DNA of 64,000 bases from Anaeromassilibacillus senegalensis (GCF_001261775.1 NZ_LN868535.1:96403-160402); one strand, 5' to 3'; counted from the stretch's first letter, positions 10,927-20,390 are shown. Numbers and translations are program-made. Notes: generated by a model not told the origin, from the sequence alone.

Positions 10927-13900
10927 ATGAAATTTCTTCTCAACGCCCTGAACAACCTCAAGGAATTCAAAACGCTGGACGCGGCCGTCCGGGGCGGGCA
11001 GCTGCCCGCCGCCGTCAACGGGCTCTCCGGCGTACACAAGGCAGCCTTCATCTATTCGCTCTGCGCCAATCAAAAGCGCAGGGCTTTTGTCGTTGCCGGA
11101 GATGAGAGCGAAGCCCAGCGGCTGAGCGACGACCTCGCCGCGATGGGCATGCGGCCGCTGACAGTTCCCGTGCGGGACTTCTCCTTCCGCGACGCGGCGG
11201 GCGCCTCCCATGAGTACGAACACCAGCGCATCCAGGCACTGGCCCGCATCCTGAACGGCGAGTGCGACGCGGTGATTGCCTGCATGGACGCAGCGCTGCA
11301 ATACGCCATCCCGCCCGCCGAGCTGAAAAAGCGCACCGTGACCATCCGGGCCGGACAGTCCATCCCCATGGCGGACGTGGTCAACGCGCTGGTTGCCTGC
11401 GGCTACGAACGCGCGGCACAGATTGACGGCACCGGGCAGTTTTCCCAGCGCGGCGGCATCCTGGACATCTTTACACCGGACGCCGCCAGCCCCGTGCGTC
11501 TGGAATACTGGGGCGACGACATCGACACCCTTTCCCTGTTTGATCTGGAGACGCAGCGCCGCACGGAGAACATCGAAAAGCTGGTGATCGCGCCCGCGGT
11601 GGAAGCACTGATCGACAGCCCCGCGGTTCTCGCCCAGAAGATCAAAAAGCTGGCGGGTTCCCTGCGCGGCAAGACCGCGCCCAAGGCCAAGGAGATCCTG
11701 TACGCGCAGGCGGATAAGCTGGAACAGGGCATACACATCGGCTGCACGGACAAATTCTATCCCCTGCTGTACGACGCACCCGCCACACTGTTTGACTACT
11801 TCGCGGAAGACATGCTGCTCTTTGTGAGTGAGGCCGCCAAGGTCAAGGAACGCGCGCGCAGCACCGCCTGGCAGTGGGGCGAGGATTTAAAGGACTATCT
11901 GGAAGAGGGCGCGCTCTGCCGCGGTCTGGACTCCTACAGCGAGGACTGGGCCTACGCGCTCGGGCAGTTTCAGAACCGGGCGGTCTATCTGGACACCTTT
12001 GTGCGCGGCGGATACGAAACGCCCATCCATACACTCGTCAGCGTCACGGCACGGCAGCTCTCCGTCTGGGGCGGCAGCACCCAGCTGCTGGAGGAAGACC
12101 TGCGGAACATGCTGCACAATAAATGGGCCTGCGTCGTTCTGGCGGGCACGGAGCGCAGCGCGCGGACCGTTGCGGCGGACCTGAAAGCCGCCGGGCTTCC
12201 CGCGGACTATATGGAGCACCCGCAGACCGTCCAGCGCGGCACGGTGGTCATTACGTCGGGCGCGCTCTCCGCGGGCTTGGATCTGCCGGGGGCGTTTTTC
12301 GGCCTGATCACCCACGGACGGTTGCTGGCCGCCCGGCAGAAGAAGCCGAAGCGCGCCAAGAACAGCCAGGAGATCTACAGTCTGGCGGAGCTCTCTCCCG
12401 GCGACTACGTGGTGCATGCCGCACACGGGATCGGCGTCTTCGAGGGCATCCACAAGATCGACATGCACGGCGTGGTCAAGGACTATATCAAGGTTAAATA
12501 CGCCAAGGGCGACACGCTCTATGTGCCGGTCACCCAGCTGGACATGGTTTCTAAATACATCGGCCCGCGCGAGGACGCCGGCGTCAAGCTGCACCGTCTG
12601 GGCGGCGCGGAGTGGCAGAAGGCGAAGAGCCGTGTGCGCGCCGCCGTCAAGGACATGGCGAAGGAACTCATCAAGCTGTATGCAGATCGCATGCAGGCCA
12701 AGGGCCACGCCTTCTCCGAGGACAACGAGTGGCAGCGCGATTTTGAATCTCACTTTGAGTTTGACGAGACAGAGGACCAGCTCCGCTGTATTGACGAAAT
12801 CAAGAACGATATGGAACGGGAAGCACCCATGGACAGGCTGCTTTGCGGCGACGTCGGCTTCGGCAAGACGGAAGTCGCATTGCGCGCCGCGTTCAAATGC
12901 ATCAGCGATTCCAAACAGTGCGCGCTGCTGGTGCCGACCACTATTTTGGCGTGGCAGCATTTCCAGACCGTGACCAAGCGCATGGAGGGGTTCCCGGTGC
13001 GCATCGAACTGCTCTCCCGTTTCCGCACGCCAAAGCAGCAGGAAGAAATCCTGCGGCGGCTCAAGCGCGGCGAGGTCGACATGGTGGTCGGTACGCACCG
13101 GCTGGTCAGCAAGGACGTGAAGTTCAAGGATCTCGGCCTGGTCATCATCGATGAGGAACAGCGCTTTGGTGTGGCACAAAAAGAAAAGCTGAAATCCTTA
13201 TGTAACAACGTCGACGTGCTGACGCTCTCCGCGACGCCGATCCCCCGCACGCTAAACATGGCAATGTCCGGCATCCGCGACATGAGCGTGATCGAGGAAG
13301 CGCCGCACGACCGCCACCCCGTACAGACCTACGTGCTGGAGCACGACAACGCCGTTTTATATGAAGCAATCCGGCGCGAGCTGCGGCGCGGCGGGCAGGT
13401 CTACTATCTGCACAACGACGTTGCCACCATCGAACGCACCGCAGCGCGGATTCAGGCCAATATCCCCGAGTCGCGCGTCGGCTTCGGCCATGGAAAGATG
13501 GCGGAAAACGAGCTGTCCGAGGTCTGGCGCAGGCTGTTGGAGCACGAAATAGACGTGCTGGTCTGCACGACGATCATCGAAACCGGCGTGGACGTGCCGA
13601 ACGCCAACACGCTCATCATCGAGAACGCCGACCGCATGGGGTTATCCCAGCTGCACCAGCTGCGCGGGCGCGTGGGCCGTTCCTCCCGCCGCGCGTATGC
13701 CTATTTGACCTTTACGCCAAACAAGGTATTGTCTGAAATTGCGCAGAAGCGCCTTTCCGCAATCCGCGAGTTCACGGAATTCGGCTCCGGATTTAAAATC
13801 GCCATGCGCGACCTGGAAATTCGCGGCGCGGGCAACATCCTGGGCGGCGAGCAGCATGGCCACATGGAAACCGTCGGCTATGACATGTACCTGCGCCTGC

Positions 13901-14409
13901 TGAGCGAGGCAATCCGCCGCGAGAAGGGCGAAGAAGTGCAGGAATACGGACAGGAGTGCCTGGTGGATATGCAGATTCAGGCGCACATCCCGGACAAATA
14001 CATTGAAAACCTCAGCCAGCGGCTGGAGGTGTACCGCCGCATCGCGGACATCCGCACGCGCGACGATGCGCTGGACGTAACCGACGAGCTGATCGACCGC
14101 TTTGGCGAGCCGCCGGAGAGCGTCAACGGTCTGATCGAAGTCGCGCTGCTGCGCAACCTGGCCTCCGGCCTCGGCGTCAGCGAGGTCAAGCAGCAAAATG
14201 ACTGCCTGCTGCTGTACAAACCCACGTTCAGCCTGAAGAACCCGCAGGACATGCGGCAGATGGCGGCGCTGACTTCCGCGCTGAAGAAGCGCGTCACGCT
14301 CAACGCGGGCGGCAAACCGTACATCAGCGTGAAGCTCGGGCCGAATATGACGCCGCTGGATACGCTGGGCGAAGCGCTCAACGTGATGGATGACGCAAAG
14401 GAAAAATAA
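10927..14409 (+). CDS. mfd: Transcription-repair coupling factor
   Basis: 1160 residues, family length. Removes RNA polymerase stalled at DNA damage and recruits UvrA. N-terminal UvrB-like region (1 to about 450), CarD-like RNA-polymerase-interacting domain near 488-560 ([16 protein letters not shown]), Walker [10 protein letters not shown] near 641, DEEQRFGV motif II near 741, [11 protein letters not shown] and [11 protein letters not shown] motifs of the second helicase lobe, then the translocation TRG motif around 967 ([14 protein letters not shown]). Start ATG at 10927 has GGGGAA upstream; a TTG at 10900 is possible but lacks a site. Last gene of the block; a terminator follows at once. 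Confidence 0.96.
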   Translation: MKFLLNALNNLKEFKTLDAAVRGGQLPAAVNGLSGVHKAAFIYSLCANQKRRAFVVAGDESEAQRLSDDLAAMGMRPLTVPVRDFSFRDAAGASHEYEHQRIQALARILNGECDAVIACMDAALQYAIPPAELKKRTVTIRAGQSIPMADVVNALVACGYERAAQIDGTGQFSQRGGILDIFTPDAASPVRLEYWGDDIDTLSLFDLETQRRTENIEKLVIAPAVEALIDSPAVLAQKIKKLAGSLRGKTAPKAKEILYAQADKLEQGIHIGCTDKFYPLLYDAPATLFDYFAEDMLLFVSEAAKVKERARSTAWQWGEDLKDYLEEGALCRGLDSYSEDWAYALGQFQNRAVYLDTFVRGGYETPIHTLVSVTARQLSVWGGSTQLLEEDLRNMLHNKWACVVLAGTERSARTVAADLKAAGLPADYMEHPQTVQRGTVVITSGALSAGLDLPGAFFGLITHGRLLAARQKKPKRAKNSQEIYSLAELSPGDYVVHAAHGIGVFEGIHKIDMHGVVKDYIKVKYAKGDTLYVPVTQLDMVSKYIGPREDAGVKLHRLGGAEWQKAKSRVRAAVKDMAKELIKLYADRMQAKGHAFSEDNEWQRDFESHFEFDETEDQLRCIDEIKNDMEREAPMDRLLCGDVGFGKTEVALRAAFKCISDSKQCALLVPTTILAWQHFQTVTKRMEGFPVRIELLSRFRTPKQQEEILRRLKRGEVDMVVGTHRLVSKDVKFKDLGLVIIDEEQRFGVAQKEKLKSLCNNVDVLTLSATPIPRTLNMAMSGIRDMSVIEEAPHDRHPVQTYVLEHDNAVLYEAIRRELRRGGQVYYLHNDVATIERTAARIQANIPESRVGFGHGKMAENELSEVWRRLLEHEIDVLVCTTIIETGVDVPNANTLIIENADRMGLSQLHQLRGRVGRSSRRAYAYLTFTPNKVLSEIAQKRLSAIREFTEFGSGFKIAMRDLEIRGAGNILGGEQHGHMETVGYDMYLRLLSEAIRREKGEEVQEYGQECLVDMQIQAHIPDKYIENLSQRLEVYRRIADIRTRDDALDVTDELIDRFGEPPESVNGLIEVALLRNLASGLGVSEVKQQNDCLLLYKPTFSLKNPQDMRQMAALTSALKKRVTLNAGGKPYISVKLGPNMTPLDTLGEALNVMDDAKEK

Positions 14410-14413
14410 TCAA

Positions 14414-14458
14414 AAAGGAAATGCCTGTTCCCCATCAGAACAGGCATTTCCTTTTTTT
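14414..14458 (+). terminator. Terminator of the glmU-prs-pth-mfd block
   Basis: AAAGGAAATGCCTGTTC pairs with GAACAGGCATTTCC, followed by seven T. Confidence 0.9.
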
Positions 14459-14478
14459 CGTAAAAAATATTGACTTTT

Positions 14479-14684
14479 CGACACAATGCTGCCCGCACAT
14501 GTTATAGTTAATGTGAAATCATAATCCTTTACTGGAAAACCATTAAAGGAGGTCTAGTCCCATGGGACGATTTTATGCACCATAAAATTCCATTCGTATT
14601 AACTGCTATCGTCCGTCTTCACAGCGTGAAACGTATCGGTTTGCGGAAAACCGCGCGCGAAAGAATTCAGGCAGCAGTTTTTTC
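14479..14684 (+). promoter_or_regulatory. Leader with short ORF and three-way-junction-like RNA
   Basis: TCGACA (14479) and TATAGT give a possible promoter. AAAGGAGG then precedes a 7-codon frame, MGRFYAP, at 14562-14585. Next come AACTGCT (14601-14607) pairing with AGCAGTT (14673-14679), enclosing two hairpins: TTCACAGCGTGAA (14618-14630) and CGGTTT...AAACCG (14637-14653). The closing stem runs straight into TTTTTT. This could be an attenuator for the operon starting at 14714. It matches no riboswitch class I know. Confidence 0.4.
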
Positions 14685-14713
14685 CAACCAATGGATTGGA
14701 AGGGGAAATTGAT

Positions 14714-15274
14714 ATGAAAAAGCGATTGTTTCTGATCCTGTGTGCCATTCTGTGTCTATCCTGTATGACCGGCAGAGAGGCCTTTCCGCAGGAAGCCTAC
14801 GCCTATTCCCCTATGCCGGTGCCCACTAAGGAACATGCCAATCTGACGATTACCAATGAAGACGGATCCGTGGAAACCGTTCCGTTAAAAACAATCCAGT
14901 TTGAAAAAGCTGAGGTGGAATTGCTCCCCGAGCCCTATGACCAGTACCGATTGACCGTCAGCGCAGCCGATACCGCTGCCGCCAGCAGAATGGATGCCTC
15001 TGTCAAAGCAGTCATCACCTATCGTACCGCCGGGTTTCAACGTCAGCTCATCCATTTCAGTGTAGAGTATGACTGCGGTTCCAGTGTCTATCTGTTCAGC
15101 CGGTCGGCCCAGTACGGCGACAGCAGCAATCGAAAGACCGTTTCAATCAACGGGAATTCGTTTTCCAGAAACGTCGACATTTCAGGAAACACTGTCGGCT
15201 GCAAAGCGTCCGCTATGGCACAGTATGGTCCCACCGAGGAAACCGTATGGATGACCGTTGACGTATGGGTATAA
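14714..15274 (+). CDS. Secreted protein of unknown function
   Basis: 186 residues from the ATG at 14714 behind AGGGGAAAT. A signal peptide is clear: MKKR, hydrophobic core LFLILCAILCLSC, then a processing region around AYAYSP (residues 32-37). The mature part is mostly predicted beta strand (alternating V/T/L with AVITYRTAGF and TVSINGNSF), so a small beta-sandwich is likely. No family recognised. First gene of a run of five tightly spaced genes (14714-16662) with membrane segments, probably one operon whose leader at 14479-14684 is structured. Confidence 0.65.
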   Translation: MKKRLFLILCAILCLSCMTGREAFPQEAYAYSPMPVPTKEHANLTITNEDGSVETVPLKTIQFEKAEVELLPEPYDQYRLTVSAADTAAASRMDASVKAVITYRTAGFQRQLIHFSVEYDCGSSVYLFSRSAQYGDSSNRKTVSINGNSFSRNVDISGNTVGCKASAMAQYGPTEETVWMTVDVWV

Positions 15275-15277
15275 AAG

Positions 15278-15559
15278 ATGTGCCGTTTAACTGTAGGGAT
15301 TCTCAAACGAATCCTTGTTCTCCTGCTTCTGGGTACAGGGTTGCTTCTGCTCTCTCTTTTCGTAAAATGGCTGTGGCCCTTCGCTCTGGTCTGCCTTTTG
15401 GCCGGTTTTGTTCTCATGTTCCGCCGTTGTCGCTGTCCCTGCTGTGGAACACCGCACACCATTGAACGGTTGCTGTACGCAGTCAATCACCCGCTGTATT
15501 GCCGTCATTGCGGCCAGCGCATCCGGATTCATTCTGACCCTCCCGATTCGCCCTCTTAA
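15278..15559 (+). CDS. Membrane protein with C-terminal zinc-ribbon-like Cys pairs
   Basis: 93 residues. Two close hydrophobic segments (ILVLLLLGTGLLLLSLFV and WPFALVCLLAGFVLMF, about 12-47) are followed by a cytosolic tail with CRCPCC and YCRHCG, which look like a CxxC...CxxC zinc knuckle. The start codon lies 3 nt after the stop of the previous gene and has no own ribosome site, so translational coupling is expected. Function unknown. Confidence 0.6.
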   Translation: MCRLTVGILKRILVLLLLGTGLLLLSLFVKWLWPFALVCLLAGFVLMFRRCRCPCCGTPHTIERLLYAVNHPLYCRHCGQRIRIHSDPPDSPS

Positions 15560-15595
15560 TTCATCGAAGACAGCGTTTTTTAAGGAGGAATTCAC

Positions 15596-15883
15596 ATGAA
15601 CCGCAAAAAAATTCTTTCATTTTTACCGAAAGTTCTGGTAAGCCTGACAAGCCTGTCATTTTTGCTCGCGTATTTCTATTTAGATGCTGAACGCTGGGTG
15701 CGCGCACTTTTAATGACCGCTTCGCTTCTGTGTTCCAGTTCGCTTATTCTGATTAATTCCTATCGGGATTGGAAAACAGAACGGACACGGGGCAACAAGG
15801 GGAAATTGATCTTTTATTTTATTTTTATCGCGTTCCTGTGCGGTTACGCCGCTTACAATGTTTTGACCCGCCCGGCAGTTTAA
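15596..15883 (+). CDS. Small integral membrane protein
   Basis: 95 residues with three hydrophobic segments at about 10-28, 36-53 and 71-89, and basic loops (RDWKTERTRGNKGK). Good AAGGAGGAATTC ribosome site. No family recognised. Member of the 14714-16662 operon. Confidence 0.6.
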   Translation: MNRKKILSFLPKVLVSLTSLSFLLAYFYLDAERWVRALLMTASLLCSSSLILINSYRDWKTERTRGNKGKLIFYFIFIAFLCGYAAYNVLTRPAV

Positions 15884-15910
15884 CTGTCTGAACGTAAGGG
15901 GGATGCTTCT

Positions 15911-16189
15911 ATGTTTGTCGACCGGATCGTTCCTCTCCTCGTCGCTATGATCCTGGTATTCGCCGATTGGGTTGTTCCAAAAGCATACAGTCTGTGGTTT
16001 TCTGTCATTTCTATACTTATTGTAAATTTTATGGAGTTTTTTCCAAACTGGATACAGTTTCTTCGGGCAAAGGGAGAACATCGTCCGATTGAAGACCGGT
16101 CCTTCCTCAAAAAATTCGCTCGGAATATGATCATCAGCGCAATCCTGATCATCGGCGCGTTCCTCATCCGCTATTTCAGAACACTGTAA
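15911..16189 (+). CDS. Small integral membrane protein
   Basis: 92 residues with three likely membrane helices (5-22, 27-45, 71-88) and a charged loop (RAKGEHRPIEDRSFLKK). Same size and layout as the gene before it but without evident sequence identity, so either an old paralogue or parallel design. GGGGG-type ribosome site 5' of the ATG. Function unknown. Confidence 0.6.
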   Translation: MFVDRIVPLLVAMILVFADWVVPKAYSLWFSVISILIVNFMEFFPNWIQFLRAKGEHRPIEDRSFLKKFARNMIISAILIIGAFLIRYFRTL

Positions 16190-16245
16190 AACGTTCGGCT
16201 GCCTCATTCTTATTACCACCTTCTTATCGAGGGGGAGGAGCACCC

Positions 16246-16662
16246 ATGAGCGCAAAAAAATGGCTTTTTCCTGTTTCAGCCGTCGTGTTGCTGACCGCCG
16301 GCGCTGTGCTGCGGACAAGGCTGTTCGCCTATTGGCAACATCTTGCCTCGGTCAACTACGAATTTCAATGGACTTTTTTCTGCTGGTGCCTTGCATTTAT
16401 TACGGAAATCGCATTCGGGTTTGTCCTTTGCCTGCTCGCCACACACGGAAGCCCGCGCATCCGGCGCTTTTCCGCGGTGCATTTCGTTCTATTTTTGCTG
16501 TTGTGCGGATGCTTCTGGGCGGCTCAGTTTCACCTCCTGTATCCCGTGCTGTCTCCCGACCAGACATTGACCGCTATTCTCAACACGCTGGCGGGCGTAC
16601 TGCTGTTCCAAGCATTTTTCCGGTTGGAAGGCCACGCATCCCAAACCGGGCAGAATCAATAG
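16246..16662 (+). CDS. Integral membrane protein
   Basis: 138 residues with four hydrophobic segments (about 6-26, 42-66, 80-97, 108-126). GGGGGAGG precedes the start. Last gene of the small-membrane-protein operon; a terminator follows. No family recognised. Confidence 0.6.
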   Translation: MSAKKWLFPVSAVVLLTAGAVLRTRLFAYWQHLASVNYEFQWTFFCWCLAFITEIAFGFVLCLLATHGSPRIRRFSAVHFVLFLLLCGCFWAAQFHLLYPVLSPDQTLTAILNTLAGVLLFQAFFRLEGHASQTGQNQ

Positions 16663-16688
16663 AATCACTGTTATAAACCAATCCATTC

Positions 16689-16735
16689 AAAAAGCCGTAC
16701 AAGCTGTAAAAATACAGCTTGTACGGCTTTTTCCC
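16689..16735 (+). terminator. Terminator of the small membrane protein operon
   Basis: AAAAAGCCGTACAAGCTGTA and its full complement enclose a 4-nt loop; T-run TTTTT on the plus strand and A-run on the left make it usable from both sides. Confidence 0.85.
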
Positions 16736-16765
16736 GTTTTAATCGTTGCATGCGTTGCAAACGCA

Positions 16766-17119
16766 TTAATACTTCTTATAATCCACAATTTGCTTCAAAA
16801 TATCGTACAGCTTTTCCTGTTCCTTCAGCGGCTGGGATTGAATTAACTGGTAGCACGCGGCGGCAACTTTCTTTCCGTCGTTCCCGATCACAATATTTTC
16901 AAACAGCGTTTCCAACGGCAGGTTTAACGCGCGGGCGATCTTCTCAACTGTTTCGACCGTTGGATTTCTATCCGCACGCTCTATCATTCCGACATAACCG
17001 GGATGAATGTCCGCCTTCTCTGCCAGCTCTTCTTGGCTTAGCCCCGCCTGTTCCCGGTAGTTTCTCAGTCTTTCTCCTATTATTCTCGTTATGTCTGATT
17101 TACATCTTTCTAACGACAT
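16766..17119 (-). CDS. XRE-family transcriptional regulator
   Basis: 117 residues. HTH at about 14-68 with AGLSQEELAEKADIHPGYVG and ERADRNPTVETVEKIARAL, very typical of SinR/CI-like proteins, then a helical tail (EQEKLYDILKQIVDYKK) for oligomerisation. GAGG site upstream. It starts 13 bp after the stop of another XRE gene (17133-17426) and is co-transcribed with it. Confidence 0.85.
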   Translation of the reverse strand: MSLERCKSDITRIIGERLRNYREQAGLSQEELAEKADIHPGYVGMIERADRNPTVETVEKIARALNLPLETLFENIVIGNDGKKVAAACYQLIQSQPLKEQEKLYDILKQIVDYKKY

Positions 17120-17132
17120 TTTTAACTAACCT

Positions 17133-17426
17133 CTAATTATTCCGAATATCATTTATGATATTTTCCACATGTCTAACTTGTTCTTCCCTTAAACCCGTTA
17201 CTTCCAAATAGATCCCATCCTGATGGGGTAATGCCTCTCTGCCTAACAAATAATCCGTACTTACCTGAAAATAATCTGCAATTTTAACTAACATTTCAAT
17301 GGAAGGCAATATATTATCATTTTCCCAATTACTAATGCTTTGCTTTTTAACACCTATCTTTTTAGCGAGTTCTACTTGATTCAGCCCTTGAGACTTTCTC
17401 AAATATCTTATTCTAACAGCAAACAT
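17133..17426 (-). CDS. XRE-family transcriptional regulator
   Basis: 97 residues. HTH core VELAKKIGVKKQSISNWEND, then the DYFQVSTDYLLGRE tail common in Firmicutes. A C-terminal acidic helix (REEQVRHVENIINDI) may mediate dimer contacts. First gene of a two-regulator operon, divergent from the SLOG protein gene at 17552; the palindrome at 17515-17538 between them is a plausible operator. Confidence 0.85.
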   Translation of the reverse strand: MFAVRIRYLRKSQGLNQVELAKKIGVKKQSISNWENDNILPSIEMLVKIADYFQVSTDYLLGREALPHQDGIYLEVTGLREEQVRHVENIINDIRNN

Positions 17427-17514
17427 AATATCACAACCTTTGTTTTTATTATGTATGCCCAGTTATAAATTTAAAAATACCAGTATTGTAATATACGTTT
17501 TTCTGTGGTATAGT

Positions 17515-17538
17515 TTTCTTATACTAAAATATAAGAAA
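17515..17538. promoter_or_regulatory. Inverted repeat, candidate operator
   Basis: TTTCTTATA and TATAAGAAA (perfect 9-bp arms, 6-nt spacer) lie 14 bp before the start of 17552, over its ribosome site and next to a TATAGT element at 17509-17514. Probably bound by one of the divergent XRE proteins. Confidence 0.5.
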
Positions 17539-17551
17539 GTAGGCACGTCTT

Positions 17552-18061
17552 ATGTCCCATATCCTAACCTGCGCCTTCACCGGCCACCGCCCGGACCATT
17601 TTCCCTTTCAATACGACGAGTCCCATCCGGACTGCGTCCGTTTAAAAAATCGCATGTTGACAGAAGTCATCAATATCGCCTATGCAGGCACCACCCTTTT
17701 CCTCTCCGGCATGGCACAGGGGGTGGATACCTGGGGCGCGGAAATCGTATTGGAGATGCGGCAAACATGTTCTTCCCTCCGTCTCGTCTGTGTTCTGCCG
17801 TGCGCGGATCAGGTGGCGAACTGGACGGACGAAGCCAAAAAGCGCTACTTTTCCATTCTCTGCCGTGCAAACCGCCTGATCTGCCTGCACGAGCATTATA
17901 CTGATAGATGTATGATGGAGCGCAACCGTTTTATGGTCGACCACGCGGATTCCCTGCTGGCGGTATGCAATCCGAAAATCCGCAGCGGTTCCACAGCCAC
18001 TTTACATTATGCACAAGCAAAAGGGATTCCCGTGAACCTGATTGACACAAGAAAGATATAG
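17552..18061 (+). CDS. SLOG-family protein (DUF1273/YpsA-like)
   Basis: 169 residues, family length. Seen: AFTGHRPD at 8-15, the SLOG Rossmann start; GMAQGVDTWGAE at about 53-64; and NRFMVDHADSLLAVCNP with GSTATLHYAQAKG at the end. SLOG folds bind nucleotides or nucleotide-like ligands; YpsA of Bacillus subtilis affects cell division, but most members have no known substrate. It stands next to XRE genes, a context also seen for these proteins in mobile islands. Confidence 0.85.
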   Translation: MSHILTCAFTGHRPDHFPFQYDESHPDCVRLKNRMLTEVINIAYAGTTLFLSGMAQGVDTWGAEIVLEMRQTCSSLRLVCVLPCADQVANWTDEAKKRYFSILCRANRLICLHEHYTDRCMMERNRFMVDHADSLLAVCNPKIRSGSTATLHYAQAKGIPVNLIDTRKI

Positions 18062-18097
18062 GAACGGCGGGAAAAACACCTGCCTATCCCAGCAACA

Positions 18098-18140
18098 AAA
18101 GAGCACCCCGACGCGATTGCCTCGGGGTGCTCTTTCTTCA
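18098..18140 (+). terminator. Rho-independent terminator
   Basis: AAAGAGCACCCCGA and TCGGGGTGCTCTTT with a loop of ten bases, followed by CTTCACC; ends the SLOG gene transcript. Confidence 0.8.
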
Positions 18141-18297
18141 CCAATATTTGACAATAAAATAACAAGCGAGTATAATAAGTGCATATTAATAGTTTGTCTT
18201 TTAAAACAAGAACATACGTTTATGTTTTTTTGTACGACAAGGACAAACCGATATGTTCCCGGACCGATTGACTCGGTGAAAGAAAAGAGGCTGTGTG

Positions 18298-18681
18298 ATG
18301 AAAAAGTTTCGTTGCCACATCCTTGCCGCTGTGCTGGCGGGAGTCATTGCGATCATTCTCTGCCCGTTTTCCTTTTACACCTTTATCCACGCTACAAATG
18401 TCGTCCTTCCATATCTCTTAGGAATCTATTGCGATGCATTCCTTCTGATCATTCTAATCCGCTATTGTTTCGGCTTCGTCAAACGGAACCGAATCCGCAT
18501 AGAAGAGTCGCTCCTCCGCCAAGACGAGCCGGAGGAAATCAACAATTTGGAATTTCGTGAAACAAACCAGCCTTTTTCCGAATCCGGCTTCCCTGTTTCC
18601 TCCGCTTTTTCCCATCCGTTTGGCGGCCGCGCTGTGCCGGAGAAAATACCGCTCTCCGATTCCCGGAACCGGCGGCCCTGA
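18298..18681 (+). CDS. Membrane protein of unknown function
   Basis: 127 residues from the ATG at 18298 after AGAGG. Two membrane helices (about 7-27 and 37-57) and a polar C-terminal half rich in E, N and P. No family recognised. Its leader (18261-18290) is a 30-nt near copy of the leader of the next gene at 18750-18779. Confidence 0.5.
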   Translation: MKKFRCHILAAVLAGVIAIILCPFSFYTFIHATNVVLPYLLGIYCDAFLLIILIRYCFGFVKRNRIRIEESLLRQDEPEEINNLEFRETNQPFSESGFPVSSAFSHPFGGRAVPEKIPLSDSRNRRP

Positions 18682-18786
18682 ACTTTACTCGCATCCTGTT
18701 ACCGGGAGAATCCCTCCCCATCCGCTTAAACAAATCAGTGTATGCCCTTGGACCGTTTTTTACGGTGTGAGAAATGAGGTTGCACA

Positions 18787-19371
18787 ATGGAAATTCTCGT
18801 GATTGTTGCTGTTATTTATCTTTTGGTAAATTTATTTGTCAAAGGCTTTATGAAGGATTACACCGCGCTTGACGACAGCGAGCCAGAGCAAACCGACGGC
18901 GGGATGCTCTACGTAGCGGCTCCCGGTTCCACAGAGGAGGACACCGCCGAACCTTCCCCGAACGAAAATGAAATTCCTCCGGCATTCACCATACTGCCGG
19001 GCGTTTATACCAATATGGAGGAGCCGCCCGTCCAGCAGCCAAAGCCGGCAGCTTTTTACGACGCTTCCCCTCCGGCGGAGCCTGCCGAAGACATCGAGCC
19101 GGACCGCCGCGACTTTACCGACACCTATGCGTCCATTCAAACGCTTTTTCAACGGCTTGAAGCACAGCGCCCGGCGGAGCCGCCGCCCGCCGCCGTCCAC
19201 CGTATCAACCTGCGGAAGACGCCGGAGCCGGTTTCCCTGACCTTGGAACCTGGCGAACCAATCGCCCTGGAACCACCGCCTCCCGGTATGGATTACGGTT
19301 CCCCGCCGCGGCAGAATCTTGTCCCCAACCCTTACAACGAGATTCCATTTGACGACTTCCACGTCTCCTGA
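18787..19371 (+). CDS. Membrane-anchored Pro/Glu-rich protein
   Basis: 194 residues. A single N-terminal membrane helix (ILVIVAVIYLLVNLFVKGF, 3-21) is followed by a long acidic tail with many P, E and A residues that should be disordered. ATGAGG is the ribosome site. No enzymatic motif. It may be a scaffold or spacer at the membrane; the neighbours are also small membrane proteins. Confidence 0.55.
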   Translation: MEILVIVAVIYLLVNLFVKGFMKDYTALDDSEPEQTDGGMLYVAAPGSTEEDTAEPSPNENEIPPAFTILPGVYTNMEEPPVQQPKPAAFYDASPPAEPAEDIEPDRRDFTDTYASIQTLFQRLEAQRPAEPPPAAVHRINLRKTPEPVSLTLEPGEPIALEPPPPGMDYGSPPRQNLVPNPYNEIPFDDFHVS

Positions 19372-19487
19372 CGATCGCAGTTTCAAACGGAACACACGAA
19401 TCCACAGTAGCCTTTCCACTTATTTTTCCCCTATTTCCAAAGATTCAGGAACAAACAACAATTTTTCATAAAGGAGTATGGATTTGA

Positions 19488-19676
19488 ATGGGCTTGCTAA
19501 TTATTGCGATTCCTCTCATCTGGATTGCATTTGTATTTATATTAAAGCAGGTGCCAGCCAACACGGACCATTTAAACGATACGTCCGGCGGCTGGGACAG
19601 CAGCTTTGACAGCTACGGGGATTCCTGCGGCGGTGACTGTGGCGGTGATTGCGATTGTGGCTGTGGAGACGACTGA
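19488..19676 (+). CDS. Small membrane protein with Gly/Asp/Cys-rich tail
   Basis: 62 residues: one membrane helix (LLIIAIPLIWIAFVFIL, 3-19), a short linker and a tail GDSCGGDCGGDCDCGCGDD with six Cys. Such a tail could bind metal. The ATG at 19488 follows AAGGAG at 11 nt. Short Gly-Cys-rich tails of this kind occur on many unstudied membrane proteins; no function is assigned. A terminator follows at once. Confidence 0.6.
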   Translation: MGLLIIAIPLIWIAFVFILKQVPANTDHLNDTSGGWDSSFDSYGDSCGGDCGGDCDCGCGDD

Positions 19677-19686
19677 ATCGGCACAA

Positions 19687-19718
19687 AAAAAGCGCCCCGA
19701 AGTTCGGGGCGCTTTTCC
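19687..19718. terminator. Bidirectional terminator
   Basis: AAAAAGCGCCCCGAA with its complement CGGGGCGCTTTT; lies between convergent genes 19488 and 19733. Confidence 0.85.
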
Positions 19719-19732
19719 ATTCTATTTTTTGT

Positions 19733-20224
19733 TTACGCTGTGACCAGCGCGGTCAGGTCGTCCAGCGCCTCCTGCCAGAGGGTGAGGAACGCTTCGTACG
19801 CGGTCTGTCCGGCGGAAAGCTTATCGCTGACAACGGTCATGTCGCCGCCGTCGCCGAGGTTGTTCGCCATTTCCTTAAACGCCGCGGTGCCTTCCAGCGC
19901 CTTATCCGCCGCGGTGTTGAACTTCGCCTGTACGTCCTTGTATTTCTCCGGCGCTTCTACTGCCTTAAGCTTTGCGAAATCGCCTTCCAACGTTGCAATC
20001 GCGTCCAGGATCGCGGTCTGGGAAGCCTCATCGCCGGGCTGGATGTTCGCCAGTGCTGTATTAAACGCGGTCTGGGATGCGGTGATGTCCTCCATGATCA
20101 CGGTGACATCCTGCTCCCACTTTTCTTCCTCTTTATTGCCGCCACCGCAGGCCGCCAGCGTCAGCATCATCAGGGCCGCCAGCGCCAGGACGCCGATGTT
20201 TTTTACCAGTTTTGTCATTTTCAT
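19733..20224 (-). CDS. Lipoprotein of unknown function
   Basis: 163 residues starting at the ATG at 20224 behind AGGAGG. Lipobox TLAACGGG with Cys at about residue 26, followed by an all-helical, Ala/Asp/Glu/Lys-rich mature chain (ITASQTAFNTAL..., LDAIATLEGDFAKLKAVEAPEKY). This resembles small four-helix-bundle lipoproteins, including those with EAPEKYK motifs near membrane stress genes. Anchored on the outer face of the membrane. Function unknown. Divergent from the thiT leader. Confidence 0.7.
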   Translation of the reverse strand: MKMTKLVKNIGVLALAALMMLTLAACGGGNKEEEKWEQDVTVIMEDITASQTAFNTALANIQPGDEASQTAILDAIATLEGDFAKLKAVEAPEKYKDVQAKFNTAADKALEGTAAFKEMANNLGDGGDMTVVSDKLSAGQTAYEAFLTLWQEALDDLTALVTA

Positions 20225-20331
20225 AAAATCCTCCTGTTGTGTTGTTTTTGATGAATCAAACGATGGTTCTATTCTATCATGTTTCCTCTGCGAAGTCCAT
20301 CCTTTTTTCCGCGGCTTTATTCGACAAAACA

Positions 20332-20361
20332 TTGACAAAACGCGTATCAACGCGGTATGAT
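20332..20361 (+). promoter_or_regulatory. Promoter of the thiT transcript
   Basis: TTGACA (20332-20337), 18 bp, TATGAT (20356-20361); the TPP aptamer begins about 25 nt after the expected start. Confidence 0.65.
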
Positions 20362-20390
20362 AGTTAAGAACTGAATCAGAACGCGCAAGC

